Shown piece after piece: positions 8,384 through 15,947 of a DNA stretch of 64,000 nt. Each line of letters starts with the position of its first letter. Positions within the stretch are counted from its first letter, which is position 1. The position numbers were made by a program, and so were the translations under genes. A model generated the notes under the pieces. It did not search any database, was not told the origin of the DNA, and worked only from the letters and a program-made list of their open reading frames with translations. The stretch comes from Micromonospora purpureochromogenes (GTDB taxonomy: Bacteria; Actinomycetota; Actinomycetes; Mycobacteriales; Micromonosporaceae): NCBI RefSeq assembly GCF_900091515.1, contig NZ_LT607410.1, forward strand, positions 930,001-994,000. Direction: 5' to 3'.

Positions 8384-8467
8384 CTCCCCGCGATCCCGCG
8401 GTTCGGTGGCCGCTGAAAGCCGCGAACGGCCACAAACCATCGGCTGAAGCTGCAAGATCGCGGGGAG
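8384..8467. repeat. Nested intergenic inverted repeat
   Basis: Outer arms CTCCCCGCGATC (8384-8395) and GATCGCGGGGAG (8456-8467) are a perfect 12-bp match. Inside them GTGGCCG (8406-8412) pairs with CGGCCAC (8427-8433). The element fills the gap between the RidA and MBL genes, which point the same way, so it is not an obvious terminator site. Confidence 0.7.
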
Positions 8468-8495
8468 TGGCGGGCGGGGTCGTACGATCGCAGCC

Positions 8496-9329
8496 ATGGG
8501 CGGGCATGTGACGGGGCCGGTGGCCGCGCTCGCGGACGGGCTGCCCGGCTGGGTGACCCTGTTGCGGGCGCCCAACCCCGGGCCGATGACGCTGGACGGG
8601 ACGAACACCTGGGTGCTGCGTGCCGCCCCGGGCGCGCCCGCCGTGGTGGTCGACCCCGGACCGGCGGACGAGGGCCACCTGGGCCGGATCGCCGCGCACG
8701 GCCCGGTCGGCTCGGTGCTGATCACCCACGGGCACCCCGACCACACCGAGGGCTCCGCCCGCCTCGCCGACCTGCTCGACGGGGCCGCCGTGCGGGCCGC
8801 CGACCCGGCGCACACCATCGGCGCGGCGCCGCTGACCCCGGACGCCCCGGTGGAGGCAGCCGGCTTCACCGTCCGCCTGGTGCCGACCCCCGGGCACACC
8901 GCCGACTCGGTCTGCTTCCTCGCCGAGCACGGCGACGAGCGGGTCGTGCTCACCGGCGACACCATCCTTGGCCGGGGCACCACCGTGGTCGCCCACCCCG
9001 ACGGGCACCTCGGCGACTACCTCGCCAGCCTCGAACTGCTCTCCGCGTACCGGGGGATCCCGGCGCTGCCCGGGCACGGCCCGGCGCTGGCCGACTGCGG
9101 CGCGGCGGCGGAGTTCTACCTGGCCCACCGGCGGGCCCGGCTCGACCAGGTCCGCGCGGCGGTCGAGGCCGGCGCGACCACCGCGCCCGAGGTGGTCGCC
9201 CGGGTCTACGCCGACGTCGACCGGTCGCTCTGGTGGGCCGCCGAGTGGTCGGTCCGGGCCCAGCTGGAGTACCTCGGGGTCACCCCCCGGGAATCCGGCG
9301 CCGGGGCCACGGAGTTGGAGCAACCGTGA
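8496..9329 (+). CDS. MBL-fold metallo-hydrolase (LACTB2-like)
   Basis: A 277-residue metallo-beta-lactamase-fold enzyme. The metal ligands are complete: H78-x-H80-x-D82-H83 in THGHPDH, H134 in PGHT, D155 in LTGD and H194 in PGHG. The C-terminal helical part (after about 200) resembles LACTB2-type hydrolases, some of which cut RNA or thioesters. It begins at ATG 8496. Its stop overlaps the GTG of the next gene (GTGA at 9326-9329), so the cyclase-like protein is translationally coupled to it. RidA followed by this hydrolase is a conserved pairing (Rv3678c/Rv3677c as recalled). Confidence 0.9.
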   Translation: MGGHVTGPVAALADGLPGWVTLLRAPNPGPMTLDGTNTWVLRAAPGAPAVVVDPGPADEGHLGRIAAHGPVGSVLITHGHPDHTEGSARLADLLDGAAVRAADPAHTIGAAPLTPDAPVEAAGFTVRLVPTPGHTADSVCFLAEHGDERVVLTGDTILGRGTTVVAHPDGHLGDYLASLELLSAYRGIPALPGHGPALADCGAAAEFYLAHRRARLDQVRAAVEAGATTAPEVVARVYADVDRSLWWAAEWSVRAQLEYLGVTPRESGAGATELEQP

Positions 9330-12300
9330 CCTGCCCCGTGTGCGGCACCGTCGCCGTGCCCGGCGCCCGCTTCTGCCACAACTGCGGCGCCGCGCTGCCG
9401 GCCGCCGCCAGCCTGCCCGCCGCCGAGCGGCGGGTCGTCACCGTGCTCTTCGGCGACCTGTCCGACTTCACCTCCTGGTCGGAGGACCTGGACCCGGAAC
9501 GCGTCGGCGCGGTCACCGACCGGGTGCTCGCCGCGCTCGCCGGAGCGGTCAAGACCTTCGGCGGCCACGTCGACAAGCTCACCGGCGACGGCATCATGGC
9601 GGTCTTCGGCGCGCCGGTCGCGCACGAGGACGACGCCGAACGGGCGGTCCGCGCCGCGCTGTCCATGCAGCGGGCGGTCCGCCGGGTGCTCGACGACGAG
9701 CGGGGCGGCGGCGCGCCGCTCGGCCTGCGGGTCGGCCTGAACACCGGCGACGTGATCGCCGGTATCCAGGCGGCCATCGAGTACACGGTCATCGGCGACA
9801 CGGTGAACACCGCCGCCCGGCTCGCCGACGCCGCCGCCGTCGGCGCGGTCTACGGCGGTGCGCGCACCTCCGCCGCCACCCGGCACGTCGCCTCCTGGCG
9901 GGCGCTGCGCCCGCTGCGGCTCAAGGGCAAGCGCGAGCCGGTGGAGGCGTACGAGCTGCTGGGGCTCCTGGACGCCCCGGGCACCCGCTCGGGCCTCGGC
10001 GACGAGGCCCCGTTCGTCGGCCGGGAGACCGAGATCGGCCGGGTCGCCGGCCGGCTCGCCGAGGTGATCGACCGGGGCGAGCCCCGGGTGCTGCTGATGA
10101 CCGCCGAGGCGGGGATCGGCAAGTCCCGCTTCGCCGCCGAGGTGGAACGCCTCGCCGCCGGCTACGACGTCGGCGCGGGCCGGTACGCCGCGCACACCGG
10201 CGCCCGGGTGCTCTCCGTCCGCTGCGCCGCCTTCGGCGAGCGGCGCCGGCTCGCCCCGCTGGCCGACCTGGTCCGGGCCGCGGTCGGCCTGCCCAACGAC
10301 ACGTCCACCGCGCTCACCCGCCCGGCCGTGGAGGAGCGGCTGCGCCGGCTCGGCCAGCGGCTCGGCCGGCAGGGCGGCACCCCGCTCGCCACCGACCAGC
10401 TGCTGGCCCTGCTCGGATACGCCGAGCTGCCCGGCGGGCACGGCAGCGCCACCGACAACGGGGAGTGGACCGCCGGCGGCCCGCCGGCCGACGCCGAGGC
10501 GGTGCCGAACGCGGTCGCCGGCCTGCTCAGCGCCCTGGCCACCGAGGCGCCGCTGGTGATCGTCGTGGACGACCTGCACGACGCCACCGCCGAGACGATC
10601 AGCGCGCTCGGGCTGACGCTGTCCCGGCTCACCGGCCCGGCGCTGGTGCTGCTGCTCGGCCGGCCGGAGCTGGTGCGCACCGCGGGGGCGCTGACCCGGG
10701 TCGCCGACGCCGAGGTGCACGCGCTGCCCCCGCTGCGCGGCGCCGACGCCGCCCGGCTGCTCACCACCTACCTCGGCGGCGGCCGGCTGCCGCAGGCCGA
10801 CGCGGACCGGCTCCTCGCCACCGCCCAGGGCAACCCGTTCTACCTCGCCGAACTGGTCACCCTGCTGATGGAGCGGGGCGCGCTCACCGCGGTCGCCGAG
10901 CGGAGCGCCGGCAACCCCGGCGGCTGGCGGCTGGCGCCCGGCTCGCTGGGCAGCCGGCTGCTCTCCCGCGACCTGGCTGCCGTGCTCGCCGCCCGCATCG
11001 ACGCGCTGCCGGCGGACGCCCGCTCGGTGCTGCGGGACGCCGCCGTGGTCGGCGACACCGTGCCGACCGGCACCCTGGAGGCGCTCCGCGAGCTCCGCGT
11101 CGGGCGGGACGGCCGGCCCGCCGCGGTGGCCGCGGTCGAGCTGGAGCGGGCCGTCGAGGAGCTGCTGCAACGCCGCATGCTGCACCGCACCCGCACCGGG
11201 TACGCCTTCGCCACGCCGCTGATGCGGGAGGCCGCGTACGCCGGGGTGAGCAAGGCCGAGCTGGCCGAGCGGCACGCCGCGCTGGCCCGGTGGGCGGCCC
11301 CGGTGCCGGACGCCGCGGCCACCCCGCCCGGCGGCTTCACCGACCCGGCCCGGGACGACTTCGTGGCCGAGCACGTCGAGCGGGCCGCCGTGCTCGCCGA
11401 CGCGGTCAAGCTCCGGCCGGACGCGCCGGCCCGCACGGTCGCCCCGCAGGGCGTGGCCGCGCTGGGCCGGGCCGTTCGCCGGTCGATGCACGCCGGCGAG
11501 CCGGCCCTGGCCGTCGAGTACGCCGAACGCGCCGCCGAGCTGGCCCGGGACGGGGTGCCCGCCGCCGACCGCGTGGTGCACGCCCGCGCCCTGCTCCAGG
11601 TGGGCCGCCCCGCCGACGCGCTCGCCTTCGCCGAGAAGATCGCGGCCAACGCCGGCGACGACGCGGCCACCCGGACGAGCGCGCTCCTGCTCGCCGGGCA
11701 GGCCCACCAGACCCTCGGCGACCAGGCCCGGGCGGTGACCTGCTGGCAGGAGGCGTTGCAGGTGGCCACCGCCGGCGAGCTGCCGACGCTGCGCGCCTCG
11801 GCGATGCGCCGGCTCGGGATGGCCGATTTCGTCGCCGGTCGGCTCGGCCAGGCCAGCAGCCGCCTCGCCGCGTCGTACCAGGTCAGCCTCGCCGCGCAGG
11901 ACCGGCGGGGGCAGGCCTGGTCGTTGCAGAACCTGGCCTGGGTGACCACCACCCGGGGCGACTTCGCCGGCACCGACGCGGTGCTCGGCCGGGCCGCCCG
12001 GCTCTTCGCCGAGCTGAAGGACCCGTACGGGCGGGCCTGGCTGCGCGGCACCACCGCGTTCGCCCGGCTGCTCGCCGGCCGGCTGAACGAGGCGTGCCGG
12101 CTGGCGAACGTCTTCCTGCCCTTCGGCGAGCGGGTCGGCGAGGCGTGGGCGGTCGGCACGCTGCGCGCGGTCGAGGCGTTCGCCGGCGCCGAGCTGGGCG
12201 AGATCGCCGAGGCGGACCGGTCGGCACGCCGGGCGTACCGGGACTTCGCCGAGGTCTCCGACGACTGGGGACGCGGCTTCGCCCTGGTGGTGCGGGGTGT

Positions 12301-12919
12301 GGTGGCGCGAGGCCTGGGCGAGCCGGAGCACGCCGCCGACCTGCTCACCGACGCCCTCGCGTACGGCGAGCGCACCTCGCACCCGCTGCTCACCGGGATG
12401 GCCGGCACGATGCGCGGCTTCGTCGCGCTGGACATGGGCGACTGCGAGACCGCCGAGCGGGACGCCCGGGCGGTGCTGACGGCCGTCGAACCGCACAACC
12501 CGCAGGCGCCGGCCCAGGTCGCGCCCCGGGTGCTGCTGGCGACCGCCCGGCTCGTCGCCGGCGACTCGGCCACCGCGGTCGGGCTGCTCGCCCCGGTGGC
12601 CACCACCGCCGCGAACGCCCCGACGCTGCTCTTCTCCCGCCGCCAGACGATGGCCCGGTACGCCTCCGCCCTGCTCGCCCACGGTCAGCGGGAGCAGGCG
12701 CTGGACTGGGCCCGCCGGGCGGTCGCCGCCCCCGCCGAGGACGTACGCAGCCAGGTGATCGGGGCGAGCGTGCTGGCCGAGGCGCTGGCCGCCTGCGGAA
12801 GGCCCGTCGAGGCGCTGGCCTGCGCCGAGGAGGCGGTCCGCCTGGCGTACGCGACCGAGCAGCGCAGCGAACGCGCCGCCGCCGACGCCCTCCGCGCCCG
12901 CCTCACACCTACCCCCTGA
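9326..12919 (+). CDS. Nucleotidyl cyclase-domain / AAA ATPase / TPR signalling protein
   Basis: A 1197-residue multidomain protein starting at a GTG that overlaps the MBL stop by 4 nt. A zinc ribbon uses C3, C6, C17 and C20. A class III cyclase homology domain (about 35-215) keeps FGDLSDFT, KLTGDGIMAVFGAP and IGDTVNTAARL, so the metal aspartates are present. A STAND/AAA-type ATPase follows, with AEAGIGKSRF as Walker A near 260 and VIVVDDLHD as Walker B. The last 500 residues are helical, TPR-like repeats rich in Ala, Leu and Glu. Such proteins are usually soluble sensors; the ligand is unknown. A Crp-type regulator is encoded about 18 kb away, but a link is only inferred. Cyclase activity is plausible, not shown. 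Confidence 0.85.
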   Translation: MTCPVCGTVAVPGARFCHNCGAALPAAASLPAAERRVVTVLFGDLSDFTSWSEDLDPERVGAVTDRVLAALAGAVKTFGGHVDKLTGDGIMAVFGAPVAHEDDAERAVRAALSMQRAVRRVLDDERGGGAPLGLRVGLNTGDVIAGIQAAIEYTVIGDTVNTAARLADAAAVGAVYGGARTSAATRHVASWRALRPLRLKGKREPVEAYELLGLLDAPGTRSGLGDEAPFVGRETEIGRVAGRLAEVIDRGEPRVLLMTAEAGIGKSRFAAEVERLAAGYDVGAGRYAAHTGARVLSVRCAAFGERRRLAPLADLVRAAVGLPNDTSTALTRPAVEERLRRLGQRLGRQGGTPLATDQLLALLGYAELPGGHGSATDNGEWTAGGPPADAEAVPNAVAGLLSALATEAPLVIVVDDLHDATAETISALGLTLSRLTGPALVLLLGRPELVRTAGALTRVADAEVHALPPLRGADAARLLTTYLGGGRLPQADADRLLATAQGNPFYLAELVTLLMERGALTAVAERSAGNPGGWRLAPGSLGSRLLSRDLAAVLAARIDALPADARSVLRDAAVVGDTVPTGTLEALRELRVGRDGRPAAVAAVELERAVEELLQRRMLHRTRTGYAFATPLMREAAYAGVSKAELAERHAALARWAAPVPDAAATPPGGFTDPARDDFVAEHVERAAVLADAVKLRPDAPARTVAPQGVAALGRAVRRSMHAGEPALAVEYAERAAELARDGVPAADRVVHARALLQVGRPADALAFAEKIAANAGDDAATRTSALLLAGQAHQTLGDQARAVTCWQEALQVATAGELPTLRASAMRRLGMADFVAGRLGQASSRLAASYQVSLAAQDRRGQAWSLQNLAWVTTTRGDFAGTDAVLGRAARLFAELKDPYGRAWLRGTTAFARLLAGRLNEACRLANVFLPFGERVGEAWAVGTLRAVEAFAGAELGEIAEADRSARRAYRDFAEVSDDWGRGFALVVRGVVARGLGEPEHAADLLTDALAYGERTSHPLLTGMAGTMRGFVALDMGDCETAERDARAVLTAVEPHNPQAPAQVAPRVLLATARLVAGDSATAVGLLAPVATTAANAPTLLFSRRQTMARYASALLAHGQREQALDWARRAVAAPAEDVRSQVIGASVLAEALAACGRPVEALACAEEAVRLAYATEQRSERAAADALRARLTPTP

Positions 12920-12979
12920 CCCCACCCCACCCCCCACCCCCACCCCACCCCCGCCCCGCGCCCCGCACCCCCCGCTTGG

Positions 12980-13043
12980 GCGCACTTTCGGAGAAAGAGT
13001 GGCTATTCCACTGCGGATAGCGACTCTTTCTCCGAAAGTGCGC
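12980..13043. repeat. Long inverted repeat flanked by C- and G-tracts
   Basis: Arms 12980-13000 and 13023-13043 match perfectly over 21 bp (start GCGCACTTTCGG, end CCGAAAGTGCGC); the loop itself holds a smaller stem, GGCTATTCC with GGATAGC. A C-rich tract (12908-12975) lies on the left and a G-rich tract (13049-13071) on the right, which could extend the stem. It follows the cyclase gene stop. Confidence 0.8.
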
Positions 13044-13048
13044 GCGAA

Positions 13049-13071
13049 GGGGGTGGGGGTGGGGGAGGGGG
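13049..13071 (+). other. G-quadruplex-forming tract
   Basis: Four runs of five G separated by single bases (G5-T-G5-T-G5-A-G5). This is a textbook dense G-quadruplex motif on the plus strand, about 100 bp upstream of the membrane protein start. The C-rich tract at 12908-12975 has the matching potential on the minus strand. Confidence 0.75.
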
Positions 13072-13172
13072 CAGGTCTGGCGGTTTCGGGGATGTGCGTG
13101 TCGGTGGGGGCGGTTAGCGTGTCCTTCCACGCGGTCGGTCACCCGGCCGTGCCCTGGGGGTGGGGAGGACAG

Positions 13173-13664
13173 ATGAGGCTGCCGCGTTCCGGCGCCGGCT
13201 GGACGATCGCGGTCTTCGGCGTCCTGGCGCTGCTGCTCGGCGCGCTCGGGTTGGTCTGGCCCGAGGCGCAGTTGCGGATGCTCGGCTTCGAGGTGCCCGC
13301 GCGGCGGGCGGCCGGCGACTACACCGGCACGTTCCTCACCGCCTCGTCGATGGCCTCGTTCAACATGGGCGTCTACTACCTGCTGGCGGTCGCCACCGAG
13401 TGGCGGGCCTTCTACCGGTTCACGGTGGTCTTCCGGCTGGTCACCTTCACCGTCTTCACCCTGACCGTGCTGGCCGACGTCGCGCCGGACCGCTTCTTCG
13501 GCGTCGCCCTCTGGGAGGGGCTCGGGGCGGTCGCCACCGCCGTCGGCCTGCGCTGGGACGCCCGCCGGGCGGTCGCCCCGACATCCGTCGATGGCCCGGA
13601 CGGCGTCGGGTCGGGTGCCGGTGAGAGCGCCGGTCCCGCACCGGCCGCCGGTACGGTCCGCTGA
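13173..13664 (+). CDS. Small integral membrane protein
   Basis: 163 residues starting at ATG 13173, which has GGGGAGGA 5 nt upstream. Four hydrophobic segments are visible: WTIAVFGVLALLLGALGLVW (about 9-28), SMASFNMGVYYLLAVA (about 57-73), FRLVTFTVFTLTVLADV (about 86-103) and GVALWEGLGAVATAVGL (about 109-126). A Gly/Ala/Pro-rich tail ends the protein. The layout recalls small polytopic proteins of unknown role; I cannot name the family. It lies 31 bp before the kinase gene on the same strand, so the two may be co-expressed. Confidence 0.75.
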   Translation: MRLPRSGAGWTIAVFGVLALLLGALGLVWPEAQLRMLGFEVPARRAAGDYTGTFLTASSMASFNMGVYYLLAVATEWRAFYRFTVVFRLVTFTVFTLTVLADVAPDRFFGVALWEGLGAVATAVGLRWDARRAVAPTSVDGPDGVGSGAGESAGPAPAAGTVR

Positions 13665-13695
13665 GCGCTCCGGCGGGACGGGTATTTTCAGAGCT

Positions 13696-15216
13696 GTGAC
13701 CGAGACCCCGCCCGGCGCCCTCCGGCTGCCCATCGTGCCCGGTCTGACCGATCTGCGGGTGTTCGCCCGGGGTGGCTACGCGACCGTCTACCGGGCCACG
13801 CAGATCTCGGTGGGGCGCGAGGTCGCCGTCAAGGTGGAGAACCGCACGCTGGACAGCGAGCGCGACCAGGCCCGGTTCCTCCGGGAGGCGCGCGCGGCCG
13901 GGAAGATGTCGTCCCACCCGCACGTGGTGGACCTCTTCGACGTCGGGGTCACCGTCGACCAGCACCCGTATCTGATCATGGAGCTCTGCGACGGCTCGTA
14001 CGCCGAGCGGATGCGCACCTCGCCGCTCGGCCCGGCGGAGACCCGCGACCTCGGCATCAAGATCGCCGATGCGCTGGCCCACTCGCACGCGGCCGGGGTG
14101 CTGCACCGCGACGTCAAGCCGGCCAACATCCTGCACTCGCACTTCAACCCGGCGGTGCTGGCCGACTTCGGGCTGGCGGTGCTGGCCGAGGTGCGCGACG
14201 CCTCGGTCACCCTGGAGGTGCTCACCCCGGCGTACGCCCCGCCGGAGATGTTCAGCCACAGCCCGCCATCGCCGGCCGTCGACGTGTACGCGCTCTGCGC
14301 CACCCTCTACGCGGTGATGCACGGCCGCCCGCCACGCTGGCAGTCGGAGCGGAACCCGAGCCTGGTCACCGTGCTGGAGATGTTCAACCAGCCCATCCCG
14401 GAGCTGCCCGGGGTGCCGACCGAGCTGGTCGACGTGCTGCGCGCCGGGATGTCCAACGACCCGGGCGCGCGTCCCTCCGCGCTCGAGCTTCGGGACCTGC
14501 TCACCGCGCTGCCGCTCGGCTCGGTCCCGTCCCCGGTCAGCGGGGCGCCGGTGAGTGGAGCGCCGATCTCCGGGGGCCCCTCCGGGCCGTACACCGTGGA
14601 CCGGTCCGGGCCGCCGCGGCCGGTGCCCGAGGACGCCCACCCGACCGTGCCGCACGGGCGACGCCGGCGGCGGCGGTGGTTCCTCGGCGGCGCCGGGGTC
14701 CTCGCCCTGGCCGCCTCGGCGAGCGCCGGTGCCTGGGTCGCCGGCAACGCCGCGTCCGTGGCCGCCCCCACGCCGACGCCGACCGCCACCGGATCCGCCT
14801 CGCCGGCCGCGTGGGGCTCGCTGCCGGGCTGCGTCGCCGGCTCGTCCCCGTTGACTTTGCCTCCCGGGGCGCACTGCGCGTCGGGGCTGGAGTGCTTCGG
14901 CCCGGTGCGGTTGCGCGGCGACCGGGCCGTGGCGCCGCAGGTGTCCTGCGACGGCCGGCACACCTGGGAGACCTATGTGGAGGGCGAGCTGCCTCCCGCG
15001 CTGGTCGGCGCGGGGCACACCGCGATCAGCGCGGACCCGGCCGTCCGCCGGGTCTGCAACACGCGTACCTTCCGGCTCACCAGCGGGCTGGCCTACCCCA
15101 CCGGCTGGAACCTGGAGGTCCTGCCGCCGAGCGGCACGGAGACCGGCCGGACGTACCGCTGCCTGGCCGGCAAGGGCGTGGACGCGCTCGCCTCGCCCAC
15201 CCTCATCGGTCCCTGA
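13696..15216 (+). CDS. Membrane serine/threonine protein kinase (PknB-like)
   Basis: 506 residues from GTG 13696. The kinase domain (about 17-285) has the glycine loop RGGYATVYRA near 26-34, catalytic Lys46 in VAVKVE, HRDVKPANI at 137-145 and DFGLA at 157-161, so activity is expected. A flexible Gly/Pro/Ser linker leads to a basic RRRRRR stretch and one membrane helix near 320-345. An outer domain of about 160 residues follows with several cysteines (GCVAG, HCASGLECFGP, SCDG, VCNT, RCLAG), probably disulfide-linked, in place of PASTA repeats. The outside signal sensed is unknown. Its 3' end overlaps the convergent small membrane gene by 14 bp. Confidence 0.9.
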   Translation: MTETPPGALRLPIVPGLTDLRVFARGGYATVYRATQISVGREVAVKVENRTLDSERDQARFLREARAAGKMSSHPHVVDLFDVGVTVDQHPYLIMELCDGSYAERMRTSPLGPAETRDLGIKIADALAHSHAAGVLHRDVKPANILHSHFNPAVLADFGLAVLAEVRDASVTLEVLTPAYAPPEMFSHSPPSPAVDVYALCATLYAVMHGRPPRWQSERNPSLVTVLEMFNQPIPELPGVPTELVDVLRAGMSNDPGARPSALELRDLLTALPLGSVPSPVSGAPVSGAPISGGPSGPYTVDRSGPPRPVPEDAHPTVPHGRRRRRRWFLGGAGVLALAASASAGAWVAGNAASVAAPTPTPTATGSASPAAWGSLPGCVAGSSPLTLPPGAHCASGLECFGPVRLRGDRAVAPQVSCDGRHTWETYVEGELPPALVGAGHTAISADPAVRRVCNTRTFRLTSGLAYPTGWNLEVLPPSGTETGRTYRCLAGKGVDALASPTLIGP

Positions 15217-15523
15217 GGTCGTCCAGCCCCTCCAGTTTCGCGCGGACGGCAGCGCTGTCCAGCGCGTCGAGGGTGTCCGCGTCGAGCACCGGGGGGCCGG
15301 CGTCCGGCGGCCCCGGCGGGGTGACGCCCGTCGTCGAGGGCTGCTCGCGCAGGGCGGCCACGGCGGTGCCGGCGACCGTGGCCAGCAGCACGCAGAGCAG
15401 CGCCAGCCCCACCGTCAGGATGTTGGCGGGGTGCCGCACGAGCAGGGTCACCAGCACCGCGACGGCGCCGAGCGACGCGACCGCCGCCACGGCGCGCGGG
15501 CCCGGCCTGAGGATTCGTCCCAC
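15203..15523 (-). CDS. Small membrane protein
   Basis: 106 residues with two adjacent hydrophobic helices (AVAAVASLGAVAVLVTLLV and ILTVGLALLCVLLATVAGTAV, about 11-55) and a polar C-terminal half ending LDDLRDR. It starts at ATG 15523. It converges on the kinase gene and overlaps its end by 14 bp. Family not recognised; the hairpin-like topology and acidic tail are all that can be said. Confidence 0.6.
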   Translation of the reverse strand: MGRILRPGPRAVAAVASLGAVAVLVTLLVRHPANILTVGLALLCVLLATVAGTAVAALREQPSTTGVTPPGPPDAGPPVLDADTLDALDSAAVRAKLEGLDDLRDR

Positions 15524-15604
15524 CCGACAAGCATCTCCGGGTGGGACGCGCTGTCAATCCGCGCACCGGATCCGCGGGGCGTCTGCTCGCTGGAGAAGGT
15601 CACC

Positions 15605-15778
15605 GTGGACGCCGGCACCGTGTACGCCGTCGGCGCGCCGTACAGCGAGATCGACGCCTTCCTGCTGCTGCGTTCCGACGCCGCCGGTTGGCGGGTGGTC
15701 GACGACCACGTGCCGCCGGAGCCGGGCGGGCCGACTGCCGGGCCGGAGCCGGACTGGTTCGAGGAGACGGGGTCCTGA
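15605..15778 (+). CDS. Short ORF, possible gene remnant
   Basis: 57 residues from a GTG with GGAGAAGG 5 nt upstream. The composition (VYAVGAPYSEIDAFLLLRSD, then GWRVVDDHVPP) looks like the end of a beta-rich protein. Protein-like codons continue upstream of the GTG to about 15542 in the same frame without another good start. It may therefore be the 3' remnant of a longer gene, or a small real gene. Function unknown. Confidence 0.35.
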   Translation: MDAGTVYAVGAPYSEIDAFLLLRSDAAGWRVVDDHVPPEPGGPTAGPEPDWFEETGS

Positions 15779-15947
15779 GGGCGGAAGGATGCCAAACAGC
15801 GTCGACAATGAAAATTTCGTTACATCGTCCGGATAATTGGTCCCTTTGGTGGCGTTTCGCCGGGCCGCGAGCATTGTCTGCCGCCCCTAGGGTGACGGAG
15901 GTCGAGGTTCACCTCGACAATCCCCGTCCTCCACCGGAAGGCAGCAC

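Noticed and set aside
9206..12985. Long minus-strand frame and another plus-strand frame over the cyclase/ATPase gene
   Set aside because: Composition is Arg/Gly/Pro-rich without domains; the plus frame at 9326 holds the zinc ribbon, cyclase and P-loop motifs.
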